Shown: positions 24,772-34,056, counted from the stretch's first letter. The stretch is 64,000 bases of DNA from Variovorax sp. OV329 (GCF_900114785.1 NZ_FOUG01000021.1:40995-104994); one strand, 5' to 3'. A program made the numbers and translations. The notes: generated by a model not told the origin, from the sequence alone.

Positions 24772-26268
24772 ATGAGCACTGCCATCGACTGCGCCTGGCT
24801 CCTCGCCGAGCCGGGCACCCGTCCCGCACAGGCCCGCATGCGCATCGCCATCGGCGCGGACGGCCGCATCGCCTCGGTCGCGCCCAGCGGCGCGAACGCC
24901 GGCGGCCCGCGGCGGCTGGTGCTGCCGGCCCTGGCCAATGCGCACGACCATGGGCGAACTTTCCGCAATTCCACGCTGGGCGCATGCGGGCATCCGCTGG
25001 AGAGCTGGCTGTTCTTCCAGGGCCTCGCGCCGGGCGTCGATCCGTACCTGTGCGCGGCCACCTCCTTCTCGCGCTCGCTGCGCCAGGGTGTGGCGAATCT
25101 CATGGTGCACTACACGCGCGTGCAGGGCGTGGTGCCTTATGTGGAAGAGGCGAGGGCGGTCGCGCGCGCGGCGCATGACGTGGGCGTGCGCATCGGCTTC
25201 GCCATCGCCATGCGCGACCGCCATGGGATGGGCTACGGACCGGACGAGTCCGTGCTGCCCTCGCTGCGCCCGGAGATCCGCGACGAGGTGGCGCGCCGGC
25301 TGTCGGTGAAGCCGGTGGCGCCGGCGCAGCAGGTCGCGCTGGTCGACGAAGTGGCAGAGGCCATCGAGGCCGACGGCCATGCCGACCACGCCACGGTTCA
25401 GTATGGCCCGACGGCAGTGCACTGGTGCAGCACGCCGCTGCTGGAAGCCATCGCCCGCGCCTGTGCCGACAGCGGCCGGCCCGTGCACATGCACCTGCTC
25501 GAAACACCTTACCAGCGCGCCTGGGCCGACCAGAACCACCCGGGCGGCATCGTGAAGTTCCTGGACGACATCGGCTTGCTTACGCCACGTCTGACGCTGG
25601 CGCACTGCGTCCACGCGCGCCCGGAGGAGCTGGCGCTCATCGCCGAGCGCGGCGCCACCATCGCGGTCAACACCAGCTCCAACCTGGGCCTGCGCTCGGG
25701 CATCGCGCCGCTGGCCGAGATGCTGCGCCAGGGCTGCCGCGTGGCCATGGGCCTGGATGGCGGTGCGCTGGACGAGGACGACGACGCGCTGCGCGAGATG
25801 CGCCTGGCGTGGTCGCTGCACCGCGGCTGGGGCTTCGAGCAGCGCATGAGCGTGGACCAGCTCTGGGGCTTCGCATCGCGCAACGGCCCGCGCAGCGTTC
25901 GCGGCGCCACGCGCGTCGATCCGCTGGCGGGCAGCATCGTGCCCGGTGCACCGGCGGACCTGCTGGTGCTCGACTGGGACGACATCGACGACGAGCACCT
26001 GTTCGACGAGGTCGACCCGCTGCAGCAGTTTCTGGCGCGCGCCACCGGCCGGCACATCGCGAAGGTCATCGTCGGCGGCCGCAGCGTGGTGCAGGGCGGA
26101 CGCGTGCTTGGCGTGGACGAGCCGGCCTTAGTGGCCGAACTGCTGGCACGCACGCGCACCGCGCTCGCGGCCAACCCGGCGCATGCGGACTGGCGCGCGG
26201 CAGTGCGCGCCATGGCCGAGGACCTCGGCCCGCTCTACCTGCGCAGCGCCTTCGCGGGCTGCGCCTGA
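24772..26268 (+). CDS. Amidohydrolase-superfamily metal-dependent deaminase/hydrolase
   Basis: A 498-residue amidohydrolase of the cytosine-deaminase/TrzN-AtzA-like group. Metal ligands are visible: His-x-His in NAHDHGR, His in HMHLLETP, His in TLAHCVHA and Asp in MGLDGGALDED. The C-terminus (GAPADLLVLDWDD) belongs to the composite beta-sandwich typical of the group. Enzymes of this type deaminate or dechlorinate purines, pterins and s-triazines, so it could prepare the ring compound imported by the BMP transporter. The exact substrate is unknown. It is 14 bp downstream of the GntR gene and closes the cluster. Confidence 0.82.
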   Translation: MSTAIDCAWLLAEPGTRPAQARMRIAIGADGRIASVAPSGANAGGPRRLVLPALANAHDHGRTFRNSTLGACGHPLESWLFFQGLAPGVDPYLCAATSFSRSLRQGVANLMVHYTRVQGVVPYVEEARAVARAAHDVGVRIGFAIAMRDRHGMGYGPDESVLPSLRPEIRDEVARRLSVKPVAPAQQVALVDEVAEAIEADGHADHATVQYGPTAVHWCSTPLLEAIARACADSGRPVHMHLLETPYQRAWADQNHPGGIVKFLDDIGLLTPRLTLAHCVHARPEELALIAERGATIAVNTSSNLGLRSGIAPLAEMLRQGCRVAMGLDGGALDEDDDALREMRLAWSLHRGWGFEQRMSVDQLWGFASRNGPRSVRGATRVDPLAGSIVPGAPADLLVLDWDDIDDEHLFDEVDPLQQFLARATGRHIAKVIVGGRSVVQGGRVLGVDEPALVAELLARTRTALAANPAHADWRAAVRAMAEDLGPLYLRSAFAGCA

Positions 26269-26274
26269 GCTGCC

Positions 26275-27078
26275 TCAGATCGTGAAGTCGTAGTCCACCG
26301 TGATCGGCGCGTGGTCGCTGAACTTGATGGTCTTGAAGATCTCTTCGTTGCGCGCCAGCTTGGCGAAGGCCGGCGTCGCCAGGTGGTAGTCCAGCCGCCA
26401 GCCCACGTTCTTCGCATAGGCCTGGCCGCGGTTGCTCCACCAGGTGTAGCAGGCGTCGGTGGTGTCGGGCTTGAGCATCCGGTACACGTCCACCAGGCCT
26501 GCGCCCTCGGCGCCGGCGTCGAGCAGGCGCGTCATCCAGGCGCGCTCCTCGGGCAGGAAGCCGCTGTTCTTCTTGTTGCCCTTCCAGTTCTTCAGGTCGG
26601 CTTCCTGGTGGGCAATGTTGATGTCGCCGCACAGCACGAACTCGCGCTCGCGCTTGAGCCGCTGCAGGTGCGGGAAGAAGCCGGCCAGGAAGCGGAACTT
26701 GGCCGCCTGCCGTTCCTCGCCCGAGGAGCCGCTGGGGAAGTAGCAGCTGATCACCGAGAACTTGCGCTTGGGGGTGTCGAAGCGCAACTCCAGGTAGCGG
26801 CCTTCGGCATCGAACTCCCTGTCTCCCCAGCCCACCGCGATGTCGCTGGGGGCGTGCTTGGTGTAGACGGCGGTGCCGGCGTAGCCCTTCTTCTCGGCGA
26901 AATGGAAGTGGGCCTTCAAGCCGGCCATTTCCTCGAAGCGGCCTTCGATGTCGCTGGCCTGCACGCGGATTTCCTGCATGCAGATGCAGTCGGGTGCGCG
27001 TTGCGCGACCCAGTCGGCAACGCCCTTGGTGGTGGCCGAACGCAGGCCGTTGAGATTGAGGCTGGTGAGTGTGAACAC
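26275..27078 (-). CDS. xthA: Exodeoxyribonuclease III
   Basis: A 267-residue AP endonuclease/3'-5' exonuclease of base-excision repair. It shows LNLNGLRSA (family start), the metal Glu in CMQEIRVQ, Tyr in ISCYFPSGS, Asp and Asn in VLCGDINIAH, and the terminal SDHAPITVDYDF. I chose the GTG at 27078 because the family core begins immediately after it; no Shine-Dalgarno is clear. It ends 6 bp from the convergent amidohydrolase gene and lies 20 bp after the TPR/OGT gene on the same strand. Confidence 0.9.
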   Translation of the reverse strand: MFTLTSLNLNGLRSATTKGVADWVAQRAPDCICMQEIRVQASDIEGRFEEMAGLKAHFHFAEKKGYAGTAVYTKHAPSDIAVGWGDREFDAEGRYLELRFDTPKRKFSVISCYFPSGSSGEERQAAKFRFLAGFFPHLQRLKREREFVLCGDINIAHQEADLKNWKGNKKNSGFLPEERAWMTRLLDAGAEGAGLVDVYRMLKPDTTDACYTWWSNRGQAYAKNVGWRLDYHLATPAFAKLARNEEIFKTIKFSDHAPITVDYDFTI

Positions 27079-27098
27079 GTTTTTTCGAAGGAGAGAGA

Positions 27099-29228
27099 TC
27101 AGTGGTGGGGCATCGTCGGCGACGTCCCGGCGTCGGCGATTCGAAGGTGCTCGGGCGCCAGGCCCTGGCGCCGCCGCGCCTGCATGGCGTCGTAGGCGGC
27201 CTCCAGGTTCAATGTGAAGCGCGGAGTGTCGAACAAGGGGCTGGTCGCGCGGTTGGCGGCCAGTCGACCGCGCAGCTCGGCCAGTCGATCGGGCGAGCGC
27301 GCCAGCGCGAGCGCCAGGGCTTCGTAGCCGGGCAGGTCCCGGGTGATCAGCTCGGGCAGCCCGACGGCCTGCAGCAGGCTGGCCGCCACGCGGGAAGCGA
27401 AGCTCGCGCCCGCCAGCGTCAGCACCGGCAGCCCGGCCCACAGCGCGTCGCTGCAGGTGGTGTGGGCGTTGCAGTAGAGCGTGTCGAGGAAGAGGTCGGC
27501 GTGCGCGTGGCGCGCGAGGTGCACGTCCAGCGGCGCGCGAGCGGCCCAGACGATGCGCGCCGGGTCGATGCCGCGGCGGCGCGCCTCGTCGTCCAGCCTG
27601 TTCCTGGCCGTTGCGTTTCCTTCCAGCAGCCACAGCACGCTGCCGTCGACTGCGCCAAGCAGCCGCATCCAGACATCGAACATGTCTGGCGTGATCTTGT
27701 AGTTGTTGTTGAAGGACGCGAACACGAAACCCTGCGCAGGCAGGCCCTGGCTGGGACGATCGCCCGCTTGGGGGGCGATCCGCTTGGTGTTGTCGTTGGG
27801 CTGGTAGCTGTGGGGCAGGCGCACCACCTTCTCGCTGTAGTGGACGGCCTCGTCGTCCAGGATGAGCGTGCCGTCCGCCACGATGTAGTCCATGTAGTCG
27901 CAGCCCATGGTGCCCGGAAAGCCCAGGAAGTTGACCTGGATCGGCGCCGCACGGTGGGCGAAGATGTCGACGCGGCTGTCCTGGGTGAAGCCCTTGAGGT
28001 CGACAGCGATGTCGATCCCCCTGCTGCGGGCCAGCGCCGCGATCTCCGCGTCGCCCAGGTCGGACACCTCGATGAAGTGGTCGAAGGCCGCGACCAGCCG
28101 CTCACGCATGCCGTCGTGCACCTGCTTGCCGAAGGCAAAGGCGAACAGTTCGAAACGGGTGCGGTCATGGCACTCGAACATCCGTGCCATCAGCTGCGAG
28201 GTCGCATGCTCGTGGAAGTCGGCCGAGAAGTAGCCGATGCGGATCCTGCCTTCGTCCTTCGCCTCGGCGAAACCGCTGACAGCGACTCGCGCGGGGTGCT
28301 TGTCGCCCATGAAGCCGCGTGCGCAGGCCAGGAGCACGCCGGGGTCGGCGGGCGTCGCGGCCAGTGCGAACGGCGTCGAGGCCTTCTCGCCCCGGCGCAC
28401 GCGCTCGAAGAGTTCCTGCCAGCGGCTTTCGAGGCCCTGCCAGTCGCAAAGATGCATGCGCGCATGCAGCGCCATGCCGTGCACGTATTCGGCATCCGGT
28501 GCGATTCGCTTGAGCTCGTCGAGGCAGGCCAGCGCTTCCTCGTAGCGCCGGGTGCCGCTGAGGGTCGCGGCCTTGTTCATCAGGACCTCGACGTCGCCGG
28601 GTTGCAGCGCAAGGGCGCGGTCGTAGCTCTGCAGGGCCTCGGCCGTGCGTGCGAGCTGGCTCAGCGTGACGCCGCGGTTGCTCCATGCAGCGACCATCCG
28701 GGCGTCCAGCCGCAGCGCCTGCTCGTAGCTCGCCAGTGCCTGCTCGAAGCGGTGCAGCGCGTCCAGGCTGCAGCCCATGTTGAAGTGCAGCTCGGGTGCA
28801 TTGGGCTGCAGCCGGGCGGCTGCGGCCCAGCGGCGCAGGGCGGCTTCGTGCTCGCCCAGCCGGCTGTGGGCCACGCCCAGCTCGTGCAGGGCCTCGAAGA
28901 AGTCGCCGGCCTGCGCGATGGCGCGCTCGAAGGAAGCCATTGCGGCCCGGGCGTCGCCGCGCTCGAGCTGCGACCTGCCCAGGTAGAACCATGTCTCGGG
29001 CGAGCAATCCGGCCGCCCCGTGGCCTGCAGCAGCAGGCCCTCGCAGGCGGGCAGGTCGCCGCGGTTGCCCGCGATGTAGGCCAGCAGTTCGAAGGCGCGA
29101 GCCGGCGTGCTGCCGCCGCGGGCAACCAGGCTCTTGAGTACGGCCTCGGCCATGCCGGTCTGGCCGGCGCGGAAGTACTGGGTCGCGATCGCCAGATCGT
29201 GTTGCACGCCGTGGGTGCCGGAGGCCAT
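27099..29228 (-). CDS. TPR protein with O-GlcNAc-transferase-like (GT41) domain
   Basis: A 709-residue protein. The N-terminal third (about 10-260) is built of tetratricopeptide repeats (for example FYLGRSQLERGDARAAMASF and NRGVTLSQLARTAEALQSY). The C-terminal part (about 325-690) matches the catalytic region of O-GlcNAc transferases and SPINDLY: GYFSADFHEHATSQL, DIAVDLKGFTQ, QVNFLGFPGTMG, FVFASFNNNYKI and TTCSDALWAGLPVLT. It should transfer a sugar from UDP-GlcNAc or a related donor to a protein; bacterial targets are mostly unknown. It is divergent from pyrE. No flagellin or adhesin gene lies nearby to suggest a substrate. Confidence 0.88.
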   Translation of the reverse strand: MASGTHGVQHDLAIATQYFRAGQTGMAEAVLKSLVARGGSTPARAFELLAYIAGNRGDLPACEGLLLQATGRPDCSPETWFYLGRSQLERGDARAAMASFERAIAQAGDFFEALHELGVAHSRLGEHEAALRRWAAAARLQPNAPELHFNMGCSLDALHRFEQALASYEQALRLDARMVAAWSNRGVTLSQLARTAEALQSYDRALALQPGDVEVLMNKAATLSGTRRYEEALACLDELKRIAPDAEYVHGMALHARMHLCDWQGLESRWQELFERVRRGEKASTPFALAATPADPGVLLACARGFMGDKHPARVAVSGFAEAKDEGRIRIGYFSADFHEHATSQLMARMFECHDRTRFELFAFAFGKQVHDGMRERLVAAFDHFIEVSDLGDAEIAALARSRGIDIAVDLKGFTQDSRVDIFAHRAAPIQVNFLGFPGTMGCDYMDYIVADGTLILDDEAVHYSEKVVRLPHSYQPNDNTKRIAPQAGDRPSQGLPAQGFVFASFNNNYKITPDMFDVWMRLLGAVDGSVLWLLEGNATARNRLDDEARRRGIDPARIVWAARAPLDVHLARHAHADLFLDTLYCNAHTTCSDALWAGLPVLTLAGASFASRVAASLLQAVGLPELITRDLPGYEALALALARSPDRLAELRGRLAANRATSPLFDTPRFTLNLEAAYDAMQARRRQGLAPEHLRIADAGTSPTMPHH

Positions 29229-29328
29229 TAACTACAATCCTTCACGGTCTTCGGCGCCCCGTTCGGCGGGCGTCAACCGGCAGCGGCCACTGGCGTTGCT
29301 GTTCAGTTCGTACAAGGGAATCACTTCA

Positions 29329-30039
29329 ATGCCATCAGATTCGGTGAAGAACGGCGCGGGGCCCGCCGCCGGCGACAGCGCGCAGATCGCGCAGCAGTTC
29401 GTGCAGTTCGCGCTGGATTCGGGGGTGCTGCGCTTTGGCCAGTTCAAGACCAAGGCGGGCCGCATGAGCCCCTATTTCTTCAATGCCGGCCTGTTCGACG
29501 ACGGGGCCAAAATGGCGCGGCTGGCCGAATTCTATGCAGACCGGCTGATCGCCAGCGGCCTGCAGTTCGACATGATCTTCGGCCCGGCCTACAAGGGCAT
29601 CCCCCTGGGCGCTACCGTTGCCGCCGAACTGGCGCGGCGCGGACGCAACATTCCTTTTGCCTACAACCGCAAGGAAGCCAAGGACCACGGAGAGGGCGGC
29701 TCGCTGGTCGGCGCCCCGCTCAAGGGCCGGGTGCTGATCGTGGACGACGTGATGTCCGCCGGCACCGCTGTCAGAGAGTCGATCGCCCTGATTCGCTCGG
29801 CCGGCGCTTCGCCGCACGCGGTCGCGATCGCGCTGGACCGGCAGGAAAAGGCGACCGAAAACGGCGTCGACGTAGACCACAGCGCCGTGCAATATGTGCG
29901 CAACCAACTCGGCATGCAGGTTGTCGCGATTGCCACGCTGGACGACTTGCTTCAGTATCTGAACAGTCGGGCCGATAACGCCCTGACGGAGCACAAGGAA
30001 GCCGTGCTTGCCTACCGGGCCCGCTACGGGGCGGCCTGA
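29329..30039 (+). CDS. pyrE: Orotate phosphoribosyltransferase
   Basis: PyrE adds ribose-5-phosphate from PRPP to orotate to give OMP in pyrimidine synthesis. The 236-residue product has the PRPP-binding motif VLIVDDVMSAGTAVRE, FGPAYKGIPLG and the YNRKEAKDHGEGG catalytic loop. The family usually starts nearer its QFVQFAL helix, so the Gly/Ala-rich leader of about 17 residues is slightly long. The ATG at 29329 has AAGGGA upstream. It is divergent from the TPR/OGT gene, with 100 bp between start codons. The DUF4124 gene follows 62 bp downstream. Confidence 0.94.
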   Translation: MPSDSVKNGAGPAAGDSAQIAQQFVQFALDSGVLRFGQFKTKAGRMSPYFFNAGLFDDGAKMARLAEFYADRLIASGLQFDMIFGPAYKGIPLGATVAAELARRGRNIPFAYNRKEAKDHGEGGSLVGAPLKGRVLIVDDVMSAGTAVRESIALIRSAGASPHAVAIALDRQEKATENGVDVDHSAVQYVRNQLGMQVVAIATLDDLLQYLNSRADNALTEHKEAVLAYRARYGAA

Positions 30040-30101
30040 AAAGCCACGGTATCCCGGCTTCGCCGATCCACTTCTTCCACTGACCGACCGAGGTGTTGCG
30101 G

Positions 30102-30797
30102 GTGCAGCAGTCCACCGTTCTTGCCATTGCCACCGGTTTCGTCCTGTTGACCGGCCCTGGCGCCGTCCAGGCCCAGCAGCCTTCCCGCGAGGCGGCGGCC
30201 GCCGGCATCTATTCCTGTGTCGATTCCAAGGGCCGGACCATCACGGCCGACCGGCCGATCGCCGACTGCGTCGACCGCGAGCAGCGCGAGCTCAACCCGA
30301 GCGGCACGGTCAAGCGCCGGGTCGACCCCACGCTCACCGCGCGCGAGCAGGCCGAGCGCGAGGAAAAAGACCGCCAGGCCCAGCAGGCGCTGCTGCGCGC
30401 CCAGGAAGAGCGCCGCCGCGAGCGCGCCCTGCTGATCCGCTACCCCACGCCGGCCGCCCACGACCGCGAACGCACCGAGGCCCTGGCCCAGATCGACGCC
30501 GTCATCCAGGCCGCCCGCAAGCGCCTGTCCGAGCTGGCGGTGGACCGCAAGAAGATCGACGAGGAACTGGAGTTCTACGCCAAGGACGTGAGCAAGGCGC
30601 CCAGCTCGATCAAGCGCGAGCTCGACGACATCCAGCAGAGCGTGGCGGTGCAGAACCGCTTCATCGGCGACCAGGACGACGAGAAGAAGCGCGTGAACGC
30701 GCGCTTCGACGACGAGCGCGCGCGCCTGTCCAAGCTGTGGCCGCCGCAGGCGGCGGCCACCGGCGTCACCCCAACCGGGACTTCAGCAAAGCGTTGA
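30102..30797 (+). CDS. Periplasmic DUF4124-domain protein with coiled coil
   Basis: A protein of about 231 residues with a Sec signal peptide ending near AVQAQ, a DUF4124-like segment (GIYSCVDSKGRTITADRPIADC) in which the two cysteines may form a disulfide, and a long charged helix rich in Glu, Arg and Gln (about 80-200) that should form a coiled coil. Function is unknown; DUF4124 proteins are common envelope proteins in betaproteobacteria. I prefer the GTG at 30102 because GAGGT lies seven bases upstream; a GTG at 30093 is an alternative. Its last 32 bp overlap the convergent gatB gene. Confidence 0.7.
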   Translation: MQQSTVLAIATGFVLLTGPGAVQAQQPSREAAAAGIYSCVDSKGRTITADRPIADCVDREQRELNPSGTVKRRVDPTLTAREQAEREEKDRQAQQALLRAQEERRRERALLIRYPTPAAHDRERTEALAQIDAVIQAARKRLSELAVDRKKIDEELEFYAKDVSKAPSSIKRELDDIQQSVAVQNRFIGDQDDEKKRVNARFDDERARLSKLWPPQAAATGVTPTGTSAKR

Positions 30798-32256
30798 CCT
30801 GGGCCGGGTTGGCCTTGCCCGCGCTGGCCTTCATCACCTGGCCGACCAGGGCGTTGAAGGCCTTGTCCTTGCCGGCGCGGTATTCCTCGATGTTCTTCGC
30901 GTTCTTGGCGAGGACGTCGTCGACGATCTTCTCCAGGGCGCCGGTGTCGTTCATCTGCTTGAGGCCCTTGGCCTCGATGACGGCATCCACGTCCTGGCCC
31001 TCGCCGCTCCAGAGCGCGTCGAAGACCTGACGCGCGGCGTTGTTCGACACCGTGCCGTCGCCGATGCGGGCGATCAGCTGGGCCAGCTGCTTCGCGTTCA
31101 CCGGCGCGGCCTCGATGCCGATCTCCTGCGCGTTCAGCCGCCGCGCGATCTCGCCGGTGATCCAGTTGCTGGCCAGCTTGGGCGCGGCGCCCGCGGCCAC
31201 CGCCTCGTCGAAGTAGCGCGCCAGCGCCACGCTCTGCGTGAGCTGGGCGGCGTCGTAGGCCGACAGGCCATGCGCGGCCTGGTAGCGCTCGGCCATGGCA
31301 CGCGGCAGCTCGGGCATGGCCGAGCGCACGCGTTCGATCCACTCGGCCGGGATGGCCAGCGGCGGCAGGTCCGGATCGGGGAAATAGCGGTAGTCGGCCG
31401 CATCTTCCTTGGTGCGCATGGCGCGCGTCTCGCCCGTGTCGGGGTCGAAGAGCACCGTGGCCTGCTGGATCGCGTGGCCGTCCTCGATCTGCTCGATCTG
31501 CCAGCGGATCTCGTAGTCGATCGCCTGCTGCATGAAGCGGAAGCTGTTGAGGTTCTTGATCTCGCGCCGCGTGCCCAGCGGCTGGCCGGGCTTGCGCACC
31601 GAGACGTTGGCGTCGCAGCGGAAGGAGCCTTCCTGCATGTTGCCGTCGCAGATGCCGATCCAGGTCACGATCTTGTGCAGCTCCTTGGCATAGGCCACGG
31701 CCTCGGCGGTGGAGCGCATGTCGGGCTCGGTCACGATCTCCAGGAGCGGCGTGCCGGCGCGGTTCAGGTCGATGCCCGACTGCCCCACGAAGTTCTCGTG
31801 CAGCGACTTGCCGGCGTCTTCCTCCAGGTGCGCGCGCACCAGGCGCACGGTCTTGAACTCCTCGCCCAGGTAGAAGGACACCGTTCCGCCCTGCACCACG
31901 GGGATCTCGTACTGGCTGATCTGGTAGCCCTTGGGCAGGTCGGGGTAGAAGTAGTTCTTGCGCGCGAACACGCTGCGCGGCGCGATCGTGCTGCCCAGCG
32001 CCAGGCCGAGCCGGATCGCGCGCTCGACGGCGCCCTTGTTCATCACCGGCAGCGTGCCCGGCAGTGCCAGGTCCACCGCGCAGGCCTGCGTGTTGGGCGC
32101 GGCGCCGAAGGCGGTGGCCGCACGGCTGAAGATCTTGCTCGCGGTGGACAGCTGCGTGTGCGTCTCGAAGCCGATGATGACTTCATAGCCCTGCACCAGC
32201 GGGCCGGTGGGGCGGCCCTGCTGCTGGGCCTCGAAGGTGTTCACTTGTTCGCTCAT
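30766..32256 (-). CDS. gatB: Asp/Glu-tRNA amidotransferase subunit B
   Basis: GatB is the tRNA-binding kinase-like subunit of the GatCAB complex, which converts mis-charged Asp-tRNA(Asn) and Glu-tRNA(Gln) to the amides. The 496-residue product has YEVIIGFETHTQL, RKNYFYPDLPKGYQISQYE, and the C-terminal YqeY-like tail domain ending ALLKSRLG. It starts 1 bp after the gatA stop codon, in the operon order gatC-gatA-gatB. Its 3' end overlaps the DUF4124 gene. Confidence 0.96.
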   Translation of the reverse strand: MSEQVNTFEAQQQGRPTGPLVQGYEVIIGFETHTQLSTASKIFSRAATAFGAAPNTQACAVDLALPGTLPVMNKGAVERAIRLGLALGSTIAPRSVFARKNYFYPDLPKGYQISQYEIPVVQGGTVSFYLGEEFKTVRLVRAHLEEDAGKSLHENFVGQSGIDLNRAGTPLLEIVTEPDMRSTAEAVAYAKELHKIVTWIGICDGNMQEGSFRCDANVSVRKPGQPLGTRREIKNLNSFRFMQQAIDYEIRWQIEQIEDGHAIQQATVLFDPDTGETRAMRTKEDAADYRYFPDPDLPPLAIPAEWIERVRSAMPELPRAMAERYQAAHGLSAYDAAQLTQSVALARYFDEAVAAGAAPKLASNWITGEIARRLNAQEIGIEAAPVNAKQLAQLIARIGDGTVSNNAARQVFDALWSGEGQDVDAVIEAKGLKQMNDTGALEKIVDDVLAKNAKNIEEYRAGKDKAFNALVGQVMKASAGKANPAQVNALLKSRLG

Positions 32257-32257
32257 G

Positions 32258-33757
32258 TCAGAAGCCCTCGGGCGTGCGCGTGTGCCAGTCGGTGGCCTGC
32301 TGGAAGCGGTGCGCCGCGTTCAGCAGCTTGGCCTCGCCGAAGTAGTTGCCGATCAGCTGCAGGCCCACGGGCAGGTGGCCGTCGAAGCCGGCCGGCACGC
32401 TCATGCCGGGCAGGCCGGCCAGCGAGCCGGGCAGGGTGAAGATGTCGGCCAGGTAGTCGGCCACCGGGTCGTCGCCGTGCTCGCCGATCTTCCAGGCCAC
32501 CGTGGGCGCGGCGGGGCCGGCAATCACGTCGCAGTCCTTGAAGGCGTTCTGGAAGTCGTCGGCGATCATGCGGCGCACCTTCTGCGCCTGCAGGTAGTAG
32601 GCGTCGTAGTAGCCGTGCGAGAGGACATAGGTGCCGATCATGATGCGGCGCTTGACCTCGTCGCCGAAGCCTTCCTCGCGCGTCTTGCGGTACATGTCGT
32701 TGAGGTCGGTGTACTGCCTGGCGCGGTGGCCGAACTTGACGCCGTCGAAGCGGCTCAGGTTGCTCGACGCTTCGGCGGCGGCCAGGATGTAGTACACGGG
32801 AATCGACAGCTCGGTGCGCGGCAGCGAGACCACCACGCGCTTCGCGCCCAGCTTCTCGTATTCGGCCAGCGCGGCATCGACGGCCGCGCGCACGCCGGGC
32901 GCCACGCCATCGCCCAGGAATTCCCTGGGCACGCCGATGCGCAGGCCTTCCAGCGAGTCGTTCAGCGAGCGGGTGTAGTCCTCGGCGGGGCGGTCCAGCG
33001 AGGTGGAATCGCGCTCGGGGTCCGGGCCGCACAGGGTGCTCAGCAGCAGGGCGCAGTCCTCGGCGCTGCGCGCCATCGGGCCGGCCTGGTCCAGGCTGGA
33101 GGCGAAGGCCACCATGCCGTAGCGCGAGGCACGGCCGTAGGTGGGCTTGATGCCGGTGACGCCGCAGAAGGAGGCCGGCTGGCGGATCGAGCCGCCGGTG
33201 TCGGTGCCCGTGGCCGCAGGTGCCAGGCGCGCGGCCACGGCCGCGGCGCTGCCGCCCGAGGACCCGCCGGGAATGCGCTCCGGGTCCCAGGGGTTGCGCA
33301 CCGGCACGGCCTTGTCGTGGCCCAGGGCCGGCACGGCCACGTTCTCGTTGGCCGAGCCCATGGCGAACTCGTCGCAGCTGAGCTTGCCCAGCGTCACGGC
33401 GCCGGCCTCGGCCAGCTTGCGCACCACGGTCGCGTCGAAGGGCGACTGGTAGCCCGCCAGGATCTGCGAGCCGGCGGTGGTCGGGAAGTCGGTGGTGACG
33501 AAGATGTCCTTGTGGGCGATGGGCACGCCGGCCAGCTTCGGCGCGTTGCCGGCGGCGAGCTTCTGGTCGGCGGCGCGGGCCTGCGCCAGGGTCGCGTCCT
33601 CGTTCAGCGCGACGAAGGCGCCGAGCTCGGGATGGGATTTCACCCGGGCGAGGAAATGCTGGGCGGCCTCGGTCGCAGAGACCTGGCGCTGCGCCAGGGC
33701 CTGCGAGAGTTGCGCCACGCCCAGGTTGTGGAGGTCCTTGTTGCTGTTGCTGCTCAT
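32258..33757 (-). CDS. gatA: Asp/Glu-tRNA amidotransferase subunit A
   Basis: GatA is the amidase-signature subunit that releases ammonia from glutamine for the GatCAB reaction. The 499-residue product has Lys in GVPIAHKDIFV, the Ser cluster GGSSGGSAAAVA and the nucleophile Ser in TDTGGSIRQPASFCG. The ATG at 33757 overlaps the gatC stop (TGATG); a GTG directly before it is the less likely start. It is a housekeeping relative of the AtzE and AtzF amidases in this window. Confidence 0.96.
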   Translation of the reverse strand: MSSNSNKDLHNLGVAQLSQALAQRQVSATEAAQHFLARVKSHPELGAFVALNEDATLAQARAADQKLAAGNAPKLAGVPIAHKDIFVTTDFPTTAGSQILAGYQSPFDATVVRKLAEAGAVTLGKLSCDEFAMGSANENVAVPALGHDKAVPVRNPWDPERIPGGSSGGSAAAVAARLAPAATGTDTGGSIRQPASFCGVTGIKPTYGRASRYGMVAFASSLDQAGPMARSAEDCALLLSTLCGPDPERDSTSLDRPAEDYTRSLNDSLEGLRIGVPREFLGDGVAPGVRAAVDAALAEYEKLGAKRVVVSLPRTELSIPVYYILAAAEASSNLSRFDGVKFGHRARQYTDLNDMYRKTREEGFGDEVKRRIMIGTYVLSHGYYDAYYLQAQKVRRMIADDFQNAFKDCDVIAGPAAPTVAWKIGEHGDDPVADYLADIFTLPGSLAGLPGMSVPAGFDGHLPVGLQLIGNYFGEAKLLNAAHRFQQATDWHTRTPEGF

Positions 33758-34056
33758 CACTCGATCACCTTGGGCACGAGGAACAGGCCGGCTTCCACGG
33801 CCGGGGCGCTCTTCTGGTTGGCCTCGCGGTTGTCCGGCTCGGTCACCACGTCGTCGGCCAGGCGCAGGGTGATGTCCTCGATGGCCGCCACGGGGTGGGC
33901 GAGAGGCTCGACGCCGGTGGTGTCGACCGCACGCATGCGCTCGACCAGGTCGAAGAAGCCGTTGATTTGGGTGAGCATGCGCTCGCTTTCGTCCGCGCCC
34001 AAGTCAAGCTTGGCAAGCGACGCGATGCGCGCGATATCGGAAGAGGTCAGGGACAT
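33757..34056 (-). CDS. gatC: Asp/Glu-tRNA amidotransferase subunit C
   Basis: A 99-residue small subunit that wraps around GatA and stabilises the complex. It begins SLTSSDIARIASLAKLDL and contains INGFFDLVERMRAVDT and EPLAHPVA, all typical of GatC. It is the first gene of gatCAB and is divergent from mreB, with 213 bp between start codons that should hold both promoters. Confidence 0.95.
   Translation of the reverse strand: MSLTSSDIARIASLAKLDLGADESERMLTQINGFFDLVERMRAVDTTGVEPLAHPVAAIEDITLRLADDVVTEPDNREANQKSAPAVEAGLFLVPKVIE

Noticed and set aside
10315..26268. Integrative element or genomic-island boundaries around the atz/biu cluster
   Set aside because: No tRNA, integrase, transposase or flanking direct repeat was seen, and base composition appears like the surroundings.
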